NCBI RefSeq assembly: GCF_014138045.1
Contig: NZ_JACGXA010000001.1
Coordinates: 1,361,501-1,425,500, forward strand
Source of the DNA: Nocardioides ginsengisegetis
Lineage (GTDB): Bacteria; Actinomycetota; Actinomycetes; Propionibacteriales; Nocardioidaceae
Length of the DNA stretch: 64,000 nt
Direction of reading: 5' to 3'
The stretch's first letter is position 1, and each line of letters opens with the position of its first letter. A program made the translations under genes and the position numbers. Below, in pieces: positions 42,592-51,309 of the stretch. Under the pieces are notes generated by a model, which saw only the letters and a list, made by a program, of their open reading frames with translations, was not told where the DNA came from and searched no databases.

Positions 42592-43413
42592 ATGCGCGCC
42601 TGGATGAACGGTGAAGTCCTGTCCGACCCGACCGCCCCGGCCGTCGGAGTGACCGATCACGGGCTCACCGTGGGCGACGGAGTCTTCGAGGCGGTCAAGG
42701 TCGTCGACGGCCAGCCGTTCGCCCTGACGCTCCACCTGGAGCGACTCGCGCGCTCCGCCGCGGGTCTCGCGCTGCCGGAGGTCGACACCGACGCCGTACG
42801 ACGTGGGGTGGCCGCCGTGCTCGAGGGCCAGGAGCTGCGGTTGGGTCGGATCCGGATCACCTACACGGGCGGGCCGGCGCCGCTGGGCTCCGGTCGTGGC
42901 GACGCGCCCCCGACCCTGATCGTCGTCGCGGACGCGATGGGGGAGTGGCCCGAGACGACGCGCGTGGCGACCGTGCCCTACCCGCGCAACGAGCGGGGCG
43001 CACTGGCCGGTCTGAAGACCACGTCGTACGCCGAGAACGTCGTCGCGCTGGCCGCCGCCCACGAGCGGGGCGCGAGCGAGGCGATCTTCGCCAACACCGC
43101 CGGCAACCTCTGCGAGGGCACCGGCACCAACGTCTTCTACGTGCTCGACGGCGAGCTGCGGACGCCGACGCTGGCGAGCGGCTGCCTGGCCGGCGTGACA
43201 CGGGCGCTGCTGCTCGAGTGGTACGGGGGTCGGGAGGTCGACGAGCCGATCGAGGTCGTCGAGCGGGCCAGCGAGGTCTTCCTCGTCTCGACCACCCGCG
43301 ACGTGCAGGCCGTCTCGCACTGGGACGGCATCGAGCTGCCCGCGCCCGGGCCGGTCACGCTCGAGGCGATCGCGACCTGGCGCAAGCGTGAGCCGGAGCT
43401 ACTGGGCAGCTGA
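42592..43413 (+). CDS. Class IV PLP aminotransferase / aminodeoxychorismate lyase-like
   Basis: 273 residues. Fold-type IV features: GLTVGDGVFEAVKVVDGQPF near the N-terminus, PLP lysine in ALAGLKTTSYAENVVA, EAIFANTAGNLCEGTGTNVF and a late VSTTRDVQAV. Length and the GDGVFE motif fit 4-amino-4-deoxychorismate lyase (PabC) or a D-amino/branched-chain transaminase; the exact activity cannot be settled. TAGAGT is seven bases before ATG 42592. The end overlaps the convergent SsgA-like gene by 15 bases. Confidence 0.85.
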   Translation: MRAWMNGEVLSDPTAPAVGVTDHGLTVGDGVFEAVKVVDGQPFALTLHLERLARSAAGLALPEVDTDAVRRGVAAVLEGQELRLGRIRITYTGGPAPLGSGRGDAPPTLIVVADAMGEWPETTRVATVPYPRNERGALAGLKTTSYAENVVALAAAHERGASEAIFANTAGNLCEGTGTNVFYVLDGELRTPTLASGCLAGVTRALLLEWYGGREVDEPIEVVERASEVFLVSTTRDVQAVSHWDGIELPAPGPVTLEAIATWRKREPELLGS

Positions 43414-43848
43414 GCCGAGCAGTGCCGCCACGAGCCCGTCGAGGTCGAGGTGCTCGCTCTCGGTCCCGGCCGGGACCAGGGCCAGGGAGCGGGTCAGGAA
43501 CTGGTGCACCGCGTCGGTGTGCGCCTGGGCGACCAGGCGGCCGTCGGGGGATTGGAACTCGAGCACGACCACGGCGCGGCCGTCCTCGTCGATGCTTGGC
43601 CACGCCTGGAGGTCGCCCTGGCCGGCCGGGTCGGTCATGCCGCGGCGCAGGGTGGAGCGGCTCATCGCCCACCGCACGTCACCGGCCGGGTTGGGGAACG
43701 TGATCCACACGGCGTACGGGTCGCGCGGGTCGTAGCCGAACGATGCGGCGAGCTCGAGGCTGCGGCCGCGGCCGTCGAGGCAGTGCAGGGTCAGCTCCTG
43801 CGACAGCGCCTGGGACATCGGTTGCTGTGGGACGGGCTGCTGGGTCAT
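43399..43848 (-). CDS. SsgA-family sporulation/cell-division regulator
   Basis: 149 residues from ATG 43848 with a short Gln/Pro-rich leader. SsgA-like pattern: SFGYDPRDPYAVWITFPNPA, VRWAMSRSTLRRGM, AVVVLEFQSPDGRLVAQAHT. SALPs control septum placement and peptidoglycan work in actinomycetes; in a non-sporulating nocardioform it probably acts in division. The frame is open further upstream, but that portion shows no SALP similarity and overlaps the tRNA. Confidence 0.88.
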   Translation of the reverse strand: MTQQPVPQQPMSQALSQELTLHCLDGRGRSLELAASFGYDPRDPYAVWITFPNPAGDVRWAMSRSTLRRGMTDPAGQGDLQAWPSIDEDGRAVVVLEFQSPDGRLVAQAHTDAVHQFLTRSLALVPAGTESEHLDLDGLVAALLGSAAQ

Positions 43849-43987
43849 GTGGGTGCTCGGTTCCTCGGTCCTCCCGGCCCCCGTGCACCGGTCTGTCGAG
43901 GAGACGCACCAACCCGCCACTCGTGACGGCGATCCCGGAATGTGATGGCGGCGCGGGCATACGCTAAGGTTTCGCACCGCACCGCAG

Positions 43988-44062
43988 GGGCGATTGGCGC
44001 AGTGGTAGCGCGCTTCGTTCACACCGAAGAGGTCACTGGTTCGAACCCAGTATCGCCCACCA
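43988..44062 (+). tRNA. tRNA-Val (anticodon CAC)
   Basis: Same body as the GAC isoacceptor apart from the anticodon arm CTTCG-TTCACAC-CGAAG and one T-loop base. CCA is encoded. TAAGGT at 43965-43970 is a likely -10. It is close enough in sequence to the other tRNA-Val to be a secondary integration target. Confidence 0.95.
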
Positions 44063-44066
44063 TCAG

Positions 44067-44109
44067 GACCCGCAGCTCGAGGAGAACTCCTCGCCTGCGG
44101 GTCTTTTTT
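44067..44109 (+). terminator. Rho-independent terminator of tRNA-Val(CAC)
   Basis: GACCCGCAG pairs with CTGCGGGTC, with an inner CGAGGAG/CTCCTCG stem, followed by TTTTTT. Confidence 0.9.
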
Positions 44110-44116
44110 GGTGGCA

Positions 44117-44151
44117 CCGACCGGGCCCGGTCGGGGGTCGGGCCCGGTCGG
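44117..44151. terminator. GC-rich hairpin after the giant surface-protein gene
   Basis: CCGACCGGGCCCG (44117-44129) pairs with CGGGCCCGGTCGG (44139-44151). It lies five bases from the stop of the minus-strand gene; no T-run on that strand, so a factor-independent role is uncertain. Confidence 0.5.
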
Positions 44152-44155
44152 TCGT

Positions 44156-47100
44156 CTAGCGCAGACCGATGTTCACGTAGTAGGTCTGCCCGTCGTCGAG
44201 CGCCACGCCGACCCGCCAGTAGCTGCCGGCCTGGGTCTTCTCGGTCTTCCAGTTGTACTGGTACTGGCTGCCGTCCCAGGTGTACGTCGACCCGACGGTG
44301 CCCGTCGTTGTGTACGCCCCCTCGTTGACCGCGGCACTGGTGGGACCGCCCTTGACGGGCGTCAGCCACTGCGGGGCGGCGGCGGTGCGGACGACCTGGC
44401 CCGCGGCGTTGCGCACCAGGAACTTCATCGGGATGGCCTGGCCGGCGTTGAACACGCTGGTCGAGAGCCCCGTCTGGTGCGCGGTGTCGTTGACCGGCTG
44501 CAGGAACAGCTGCGTGCCGTAGCCGTAGATGACCCGGTAGGTCAGGGTCGCCGAGCCCTCGTTGCCGGCCCGGTCGACGGCTCGTCCCGTCACGGTGAAC
44601 GTGCCCACGCCGCTGCTGGTGCCGCCGGTGGTCGTCATCGTCGCCGGGGCGGCGAGTCCGCTGGTGCTGTCGCTGCCGCTCACGGTCGCGGCAGGGACAG
44701 CGCCCAGGGTGTAGGTCATGCCGTCGCTGACCCCGCCGAGCCTCACCGTCGGGGCGACGGTGTCGACGTTGAGCGGGCCGACCGTGGCGCGAGCGGTGTT
44801 GCCGGCGTTGTCGACCGCCGACCCGGTCACCGAGTTGCTCCCCTGGGCGGAGGTGGTGACATCGGGCTGGCAGGCGGCGATCCCGCTGGTGCCGTCGCTG
44901 CAGGTGAAGGCCACGGTCACCGGGGTCCGGTACCACCCGGCCGCGTTCGGGCTGGTGGTCGCGCGTCCGGTGATCCCGGGCGGCGTCTTGTCGACGAGCA
45001 CGGTGACCGTGGCGGTCTCTTCCCGGTTGCCGGCGTTGTCCACGCTCCAGAAGGCGACCCGGTGGGTGCCCTCGCGGCTGACGGAGACCGCCGTGCCGTC
45101 CTGGGTCGGGCCGCCGTCGACGGAGTAGCGGGTGACGGCGACGCCGGACAGCGAGTCACTGGCGGTCAGGCGCAGTGTGACGTCGCTGCTCTGCCAGCCG
45201 TTCGGCGGCGTGGCGGAGGTGCTCGGGGCGGTGCGGTCGATCTTGAGCCCACGGACGGTCACGGACCGGCTGTTGCCCGCCAGGTCGCTGACCGACGCCG
45301 AGGTCGACAGGTCGTCGCCCTCGCCGGTGACGGTGCTGTCGGCGGGTCCCGAGCCGTCCACGCCCGAGAGGGCGTCGGTGGCGGTCCAGCGGACGGTCAC
45401 GTCCCCGGCGTACCAGCCGTTGGCGTTGGGCGGCGTCGTGGCGCGGCCGGTGAGGTCCGGCCGGGTCTTGTCGACGTCGACGCCGGTGATCCGGAAGGGC
45501 GCGCCGGTGTTGTCGGCGCCGTCGGTGGCGGCACCGCCGGCGGACTGCCCGCGGCCCTCCCCGAAGGTCACCCCGTCGGGGCACGAGACGACGCCGGACA
45601 GGCCGGCCTGGTCGGCGCAGGAGAAGGTAGCGACGACGTCCGCGTTGAACCAGCCGTGCGCGTTGGGTCGCGCGGAGAGCTCGCCGGTGACCTTGGGAGC
45701 GGTCTCGTCGACGCTCACGGTCGCCTCGTCGGTCGCGCGGTTGCCGGCGCGGTCCGTCGCGATGCCGACAACGTGCTGAGCGGCGCCCTCCCCGCGGGTG
45801 ACCGGGGTGGTGCAACCGGCCATGCCCGAGTCGGCATCGGTGCAGGTGAACGTGACGGTCACGTCGGAGTTGTTCCAGCCGCTGGCATTCGGCTGGGGCG
45901 ACAGGCTGTGACTGATGCCCGGAAGAGTCCGGTCGATCTTCACCGTGACGGTGTGCCGCTGCTCCACGTTGCCGGCGTGGTCGAGGCTCCAGACCTGGAC
46001 CGTGTGCACGCCCTCGGAGTCGAGCACGACCCGGTCGCCCTCCACGGTGTCCCCGCCGTCGACGACGTAATAGGTGCCCTCGACGCCGGACAGGGTGTCG
46101 CCCGCGGACAGGTCCACCGTGACCGCGCTGTTGGTCCAGTCCGAGACGTCGGAGACGGTCGTCACCGGAGCGGTGCGGTCGATCCGCACCGGGTGGCTGG
46201 TGGCGGAGGTCTGGTTGCCGGCCCGGTCGCGGACCGTGGCGCCGGCCACGAGATCCCGGCCCTCGCTCGTGATCGTGCTGTCGGCCGGTGCCGGGCCGTC
46301 GAGGCCGGAGAGCGCGTCGGACGCGGTCCAGGCGACGGTGACGTCGCCGCGGTACCACCCGTCGGCGTTCGGCTGGCTGGTCACCGCCCCGGACAGGGAC
46401 GGTGCGGTCTTGTCCACCTCGAGCGGACCCACCACGAGGTCGTCCTCGTTGTCGGCGGCGTCGGTGGCCGTGCCGTGGACCCGCTGGCCGGCGCCTTCGC
46501 CGACCACGACCGGCGCGGTGCAGTCGGCGATGCCGGACAAGGCGTCGTCGCAGGTGAATCCGACGGTGACGTCGCCGTCGTACCAGCCGTTGGCGTTCGG
46601 GGCCCGGTCCGGGCCGCCGGTGATCGTCGGGTCGACGGTGTCGATGCTGACCAGCGCGGAGTCCGTACGCCGGTTGCCGGCGTTGTCCGTCGCAGCGCCC
46701 TGGACGGGCTGGTCCTTGCCGTCGGTGGTGACCGGCTCGTCCGGCGAGCAGGTGGCGACCCCGGACAGGGCGTCGTCGCAGCCGAAGTGGACCTTGACGG
46801 GGCCGTTGTTCCAGCCGGCTGCGTTGGGTGCCGGGCGGACCTCGTGACCGATGGTCGGGTCGGTGAGGTCGATCTTGACCGTCACCGTGTGGGCCGGCTC
46901 GGTGTTGCCGGCGTTGTCGACGCTCCAGTAGGTCAGCGTGTGGACGCCCTCGGTGCTCAGGGTGAGCGAGCTGCCCTGGTGTGAGGTGCCGCCGTCGACC
47001 GCGTAGTAGGTGCCCTCGACCCCGGACAGTCCGTCGGCGGCACTCAGGCTGACCGTGACGGCGGAGTTGTTCCAGCCGGCCGGCGCGTCCGCACCCGTGG

Positions 47101-50100
47101 TGGGCGCCGTGCGGTCGATCTTGACGGCCGGGCTCTGGGCGCTGGTGGAGTTGCCGGCACGGTCGGTGACCGTGGCGCCGGCCCGCAGGGCCTCGCCCTC
47201 GCCGGTGATGGTGTCGTTGCCCGGCGGCACCGGGATGCCGGAGCGGTCGTCGTCGGCCGTCCAGTGGATGGTGACGTCGCCGGCGTACCAGCCGTGGGCG
47301 TTGGGCGCCGTCGTCGGCTCGCCCGACAGGGTGGGCGCGGCCTCGTCGACGTTGACGCCCGAGACGGTGTCGCTGGACTCGTTGCCGGCCGCGTCCCGGG
47401 CGGTCCCGGTCACGGACTGGTCGGTGCCCTCGCTGAGGGTCTGGTCAGCAGTGACCCCGTCGAGGCCGGACAGCTGGTCGTGCGCGTCGAAGTGGACGGT
47501 CACGTCGGTGTTGTTCCAGCCGTAGGCGTTGGCGACCGGGCTGCGGTGCCCGGTGATCGTCGGCTTCGTGCGGTCCAGGCTGACCCGTGCGGTGTCGCTG
47601 GCGCCGTTGCCCGCGTTGTCGGTGGCCGTGCCGGTGACCTCCTGGCCCGCACCCTCGTCGGTCACGTCGCTGGGGTCGCTGCAGGAGGCCACGCCGGAGA
47701 GCCCGACCTGGTCGTCGCAGGTGAAGGTCACGGTGACGTCGGTGTTGTTCCAGCCGTTGCCGTTGGCGGGCGGTGTGAGCGCGTGGGTGATCGTGGGCGC
47801 GGTCTTGTCGATCTTCACCGTGACGCTCTGGACGTCCTCGGTGTTGCCTGCGACGTCGGTGCTGGCGTAGGCCACCGTGTGGGTGCCCTCGTCCTCGAGC
47901 ACGACGCTCGTGCCCACGTGGGCGGCTCCGCCGTCGACGCGGTAGCTCGTCGAGGCCACGCCGGAGAGGCCGTCGTGCGGGGTCAGGGTCACCGTGACGC
48001 CGTGGTTGGTCCAGCCGCCGGGCGAGGACGCGTCGGTCCAGGGTGCGGTGCGGTCGATCTTCACCGGCTCGCTGGTCGCGCTCGTCGTGTTGCCGGCCTT
48101 GTCGGTGACGCTGGCCGAGACGGTCTGCCCCTCGCCGTCGCTGGACAGCACGGCGGCCGGCGGGACGGGGCCCGCAAGGCCGGACAGCGTGTCGGAGGCG
48201 GCCCACACCTCGGTGACAGGCGTGTTGTACCAGCCGTGGGCGTTGGGCAGCGTCGTCGGAGCGGCGCTCAGGTCGGGCGCCGTCTCGTCGACGTTGATGC
48301 CCGTCACGGAGGTGGCCGCGGAGTTGCCCGCGTTGTCGGTGGCGCTGCCGTCGACACGTTGGTCGGCGCCCTCGCTCAGTCGGCGGGGCTGAGTGACCTG
48401 GTCGATGCCGGAGAGCCCGTCGGTGGCCTTGAACGACACGGTGACGTCGTCGGCGTACCACCCCGCGGCGTTGGCGGCCCGGTCCGGGGCGCCGGTGATC
48501 GCCGGCGGGGTCTTGTCGATGTTGATGGCCGCGCTGCCGGTCACGCGGTTGCCGGCGTGGTCGCTCGCGCTGCCGGCGACCCGCTGGGCGAGGCCCTCAG
48601 TGCTCACGACGCTGGGTGCCGTGCACTCGTCGAGGCCGGACAGGTTCGTCTGGTCCTCGCAGGCGAAGCTGACCGCCACGTCGGTGTTGTTCCAGCCGTT
48701 GGCGTTGGGCGCGGGGGACTGGCCAGGCGTGATGCTGGGCGAGGTCAGGTCGAGCCGGACCGTGAACATCCGGGCCGTCTCGGTGTTGCCGGCGTGGTCG
48801 ACCGACCAGTACCGGACCAGGTGCACGCCCTCCGCGCCGACGGTCACGCTGGTGCCGCTGGCCGCGGTGCCGCCGTCCACGGCGTACCAGGTGCTCGCCA
48901 CGTCGGAGAGGTTGTCGCTGGCGCCCAGGCCCACGGTGACGGGCGCGTTGACCCAGCCGGCCGGTACGCCGGCGGCATCCGTGGTCGGCGCGGTGCGGTC
49001 GATGCGGATGCCGTCGACGGTCGCGGTCACGGTGTTGCCCGCGCGGTCGGTGATGCTGGCGCTGGCGGAGCGGTCGCTGCCCTCGCCGTGCACGACCGTG
49101 TCACCGGGGCAGGTCACGACCCCGGAGAGGTTGTCGTGGCAGGTCCAGTGGACCGTCACGTCGTCGCTGAACCAGCCGTCGGCGTTGGGGGTGTCCACCA
49201 CGGTGCCGGTGATGGTCGGCGGCGTCGTGTCGACGCTGACGAGCGGCGTGACCACGGAGGAGCTGTTGCCGGCCACGTCAGTGGCGCCGGCGGCGAACAG
49301 CTGGGCGCCACCCTCGCCGAACACGTGGGACTTGTCGGCCAACTTGATCCCGGAGAGCGTGTCGGCGGCGGTGAAGGTCGCGGTGACGGGAGCGCGGTAC
49401 CAGCCGGAGGCGTTGGGCGCCGGCAGCGCGTCGACGGTGATCGTCGGCGGGGTCTTGTCGATGCTGACCGTGGCGTGGTCGGTGGCGCTGTTGCCGGCGC
49501 GGTCGATGGCTGTCCCGTTCACGGCCTGGGCGGGTCCCTCGGTGGTGACTGTCTGCGGGCCGGTGCAGCTCGCCACGCCGGACAGGTTGTCCTGGTCGGC
49601 GCAGCTGAAGGTGACCGTGACCGAGGTGTTGTTCCAGCCGTCGGAGTTGGCCGGCGGCGACTGGAGGTGCGCGATGGTCGGCGCGCTCTTGTCGATGCCG
49701 AAGGTGACCTGGTGCGCGGTCTCGGTGTTGCCCGCCTTGTCGACGGACCAGAAGCTCAGCGTGTGGGTGCCTTCGGTGGTGACCGGGACGCTGGTGCCGG
49801 TGGCCGTGGGGCCGCCGTCCAGCTCGAAGCGGGTCCGGTCGACCCCGGACAGGCCGTCGTTGGCGACGAGCGTCAGGGTGAGGTCGGTCGGGCTCCAGGC
49901 CGGCGGTGCGGTGAGCGAGGTGGTCGGCGCGGTCCGGTCGATCCGGACGGCCGGGGTGCTCTGCACGGAGCCGCTGGTGTTGCCGGCACGGTCCGTGACC
50001 GACTGAGCGGCGGTCAGGCCCGTGCCCTCGCCGGAGATCGTGCTGTTCCCGGGGCTCGTAGTGACACCGGACAGGGCGTCGGTGGCGGTCCAGGCGACGG

Positions 50101-51088
50101 CTACGTCCCCGGCGTACCAGCCGTTGGCGTTGGGGCTCGTGGTTGGGTGCCCGATCAGCGTCGGCGCGACCTTGTCGATGTTGATCCCGCTCACGGTGGT
50201 GCTGGCGGTGTTGTCGGCGTTGTCGGTGACCGAGCCGGTTACCGACTGGCCGGCGCCGTTGGAGGACAGGACGACCGGTGAGGTTGCCGCCTTGACCCCG
50301 GACGTGGCGTCGGACGGGCTGAAGGAGACGGTGACGTCGGAGTTGTTCCAGCCGTTGGCGTTGGGCGCCGGGCTGCGGCTGCCGGTGATGGTCGGCGCCG
50401 TCTTGTCGACCTTGACCGTCACCGGGGCGCTCGTGGCGGAGTTGCCGAGGTTGTCGGTGACCGTGGTCGTCCGGGTCGTCGTGCCCTCGGTGGAGACTGT
50501 GCTGGTGGTCGGCGAGACGTTGGCGACGCCGGAGCCGCCGTTGTCGGAGGCGGTCCACGTGACGGTGGTGTCGGCCTTGTTCCAGCCCGCGCCGTTGGGG
50601 GCGGGGTTGAGCGTCGCGGTTGCGGTCGGCGCGGCATTGTCGAGAACGTACGAGGCCGTCTGCACCGCCATCGTCTCGTTCGGGTTGGTCTTGCAGTTCT
50701 TGGCGCTGTACGCCTTGACCGTGAATGCTTGGAGCCCGTTGCCGGCTCCGGCGGTCCAGGCGGCGCCGGAGAACGTCCAGCCGGTCAACCCACTGTTGTC
50801 GGTCTTGGAGTCGACCAGGGCGTTCGAGCCGTTGTAGACCTCGACGCACTTGGAGCTGTCGGTGGTGACGGTCAACGTCAAGGCGGCGTTCTGCTTGGCG
50901 TAGAGCGTTCCTCCGAGGTTCACGGTGTTGGCGCCACCGGTGAACCCCGCCGTGAGGACGGTGTTGGCCGTCGCGGTCGGAATGACGCCGATCGACCCCA
51001 GGACCAGCGCCAGGCTGGCCAGCACCTTCAGCCACCAGCGGTGGCCCGCTCCCGGTCGATACCCCTTGTCCAGCGTTGCTTCACACAT
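44156..51088 (-). CDS. Giant secreted multi-Ig-domain protein with C-terminal PxKF domain
   Basis: 2310 residues from ATG 51088 (GGGGGGAC ribosome site). A signal peptide of about 40 residues (WWLKVLASLALVLGSIGVIP, ending ATAN) is followed by an N-terminal beta domain, then about 26 Ig-like domains of 75-80 residues. These follow the pattern PNA-GW-DVTV-D-LSG-EG-AGN-I/VDKT-AP. Every fourth domain is a variant with YYAVDGG and WSVDNAGNTE, giving six four-domain super-repeats about 940 bp long. It ends in a PxKF domain (AGQAIPMKFLVRN). There is no LPxTG signal or C-terminal helix, so it is probably secreted or wall-associated by non-covalent contact. Likely an adhesin or matrix protein. Confidence 0.85.
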   Translation of the reverse strand: MCEATLDKGYRPGAGHRWWLKVLASLALVLGSIGVIPTATANTVLTAGFTGGANTVNLGGTLYAKQNAALTLTVTTDSSKCVEVYNGSNALVDSKTDNSGLTGWTFSGAAWTAGAGNGLQAFTVKAYSAKNCKTNPNETMAVQTASYVLDNAAPTATATLNPAPNGAGWNKADTTVTWTASDNGGSGVANVSPTTSTVSTEGTTTRTTTVTDNLGNSATSAPVTVKVDKTAPTITGSRSPAPNANGWNNSDVTVSFSPSDATSGVKAATSPVVLSSNGAGQSVTGSVTDNADNTASTTVSGINIDKVAPTLIGHPTTSPNANGWYAGDVAVAWTATDALSGVTTSPGNSTISGEGTGLTAAQSVTDRAGNTSGSVQSTPAVRIDRTAPTTSLTAPPAWSPTDLTLTLVANDGLSGVDRTRFELDGGPTATGTSVPVTTEGTHTLSFWSVDKAGNTETAHQVTFGIDKSAPTIAHLQSPPANSDGWNNTSVTVTFSCADQDNLSGVASCTGPQTVTTEGPAQAVNGTAIDRAGNSATDHATVSIDKTPPTITVDALPAPNASGWYRAPVTATFTAADTLSGIKLADKSHVFGEGGAQLFAAGATDVAGNSSSVVTPLVSVDTTPPTITGTVVDTPNADGWFSDDVTVHWTCHDNLSGVVTCPGDTVVHGEGSDRSASASITDRAGNTVTATVDGIRIDRTAPTTDAAGVPAGWVNAPVTVGLGASDNLSDVASTWYAVDGGTAASGTSVTVGAEGVHLVRYWSVDHAGNTETARMFTVRLDLTSPSITPGQSPAPNANGWNNTDVAVSFACEDQTNLSGLDECTAPSVVSTEGLAQRVAGSASDHAGNRVTGSAAINIDKTPPAITGAPDRAANAAGWYADDVTVSFKATDGLSGIDQVTQPRRLSEGADQRVDGSATDNAGNSAATSVTGINVDETAPDLSAAPTTLPNAHGWYNTPVTEVWAASDTLSGLAGPVPPAAVLSSDGEGQTVSASVTDKAGNTTSATSEPVKIDRTAPWTDASSPGGWTNHGVTVTLTPHDGLSGVASTSYRVDGGAAHVGTSVVLEDEGTHTVAYASTDVAGNTEDVQSVTVKIDKTAPTITHALTPPANGNGWNNTDVTVTFTCDDQVGLSGVASCSDPSDVTDEGAGQEVTGTATDNAGNGASDTARVSLDRTKPTITGHRSPVANAYGWNNTDVTVHFDAHDQLSGLDGVTADQTLSEGTDQSVTGTARDAAGNESSDTVSGVNVDEAAPTLSGEPTTAPNAHGWYAGDVTIHWTADDDRSGIPVPPGNDTITGEGEALRAGATVTDRAGNSTSAQSPAVKIDRTAPTTGADAPAGWNNSAVTVSLSAADGLSGVEGTYYAVDGGTSHQGSSLTLSTEGVHTLTYWSVDNAGNTEPAHTVTVKIDLTDPTIGHEVRPAPNAAGWNNGPVKVHFGCDDALSGVATCSPDEPVTTDGKDQPVQGAATDNAGNRRTDSALVSIDTVDPTITGGPDRAPNANGWYDGDVTVGFTCDDALSGIADCTAPVVVGEGAGQRVHGTATDAADNEDDLVVGPLEVDKTAPSLSGAVTSQPNADGWYRGDVTVAWTASDALSGLDGPAPADSTITSEGRDLVAGATVRDRAGNQTSATSHPVRIDRTAPVTTVSDVSDWTNSAVTVDLSAGDTLSGVEGTYYVVDGGDTVEGDRVVLDSEGVHTVQVWSLDHAGNVEQRHTVTVKIDRTLPGISHSLSPQPNASGWNNSDVTVTFTCTDADSGMAGCTTPVTRGEGAAQHVVGIATDRAGNRATDEATVSVDETAPKVTGELSARPNAHGWFNADVVATFSCADQAGLSGVVSCPDGVTFGEGRGQSAGGAATDGADNTGAPFRITGVDVDKTRPDLTGRATTPPNANGWYAGDVTVRWTATDALSGVDGSGPADSTVTGEGDDLSTSASVSDLAGNSRSVTVRGLKIDRTAPSTSATPPNGWQSSDVTLRLTASDSLSGVAVTRYSVDGGPTQDGTAVSVSREGTHRVAFWSVDNAGNREETATVTVLVDKTPPGITGRATTSPNAAGWYRTPVTVAFTCSDGTSGIAACQPDVTTSAQGSNSVTGSAVDNAGNTARATVGPLNVDTVAPTVRLGGVSDGMTYTLGAVPAATVSGSDSTSGLAAPATMTTTGGTSSGVGTFTVTGRAVDRAGNEGSATLTYRVIYGYGTQLFLQPVNDTAHQTGLSTSVFNAGQAIPMKFLVRNAAGQVVRTAAAPQWLTPVKGGPTSAAVNEGAYTTTGTVGSTYTWDGSQYQYNWKTEKTQAGSYWRVGVALDDGQTYYVNIGLR

Positions 51089-51309
51089 GTGTCCCCCCGG
51101 CCACTCGCACGTGACGCCCCCACTCGAGGGAGGCGAGGTGGCCACCATCCCCGGGCGGGGCCGGGCCGCGCGGGCAGCAACCGCACGGGGTCACCGGGAT
51201 TGGGTAGGGGCAGCCACCCGAAACCGGGGAGCGACGGCCCGAAGCCGACGGATACGATCGCGGGGTCCGGCTCGACCGAGCCGTGTCCACCGATCCAAGG
51301 AGCACTCCT

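Noticed and set aside
44108..50281. Two plus-strand frames of about 958 and 1005 codons across the giant Ig-domain gene
   Set aside because: Periodic Val/Gly/Asp/Arg sequence that simply mirrors the repeats on the minus strand; no signal peptide, no domain.
51089..51309. T-box riboswitch upstream of thrS
   Set aside because: No T-box sequence or specifier-loop structure seen, and thrS is preceded directly by a normal ribosome site.
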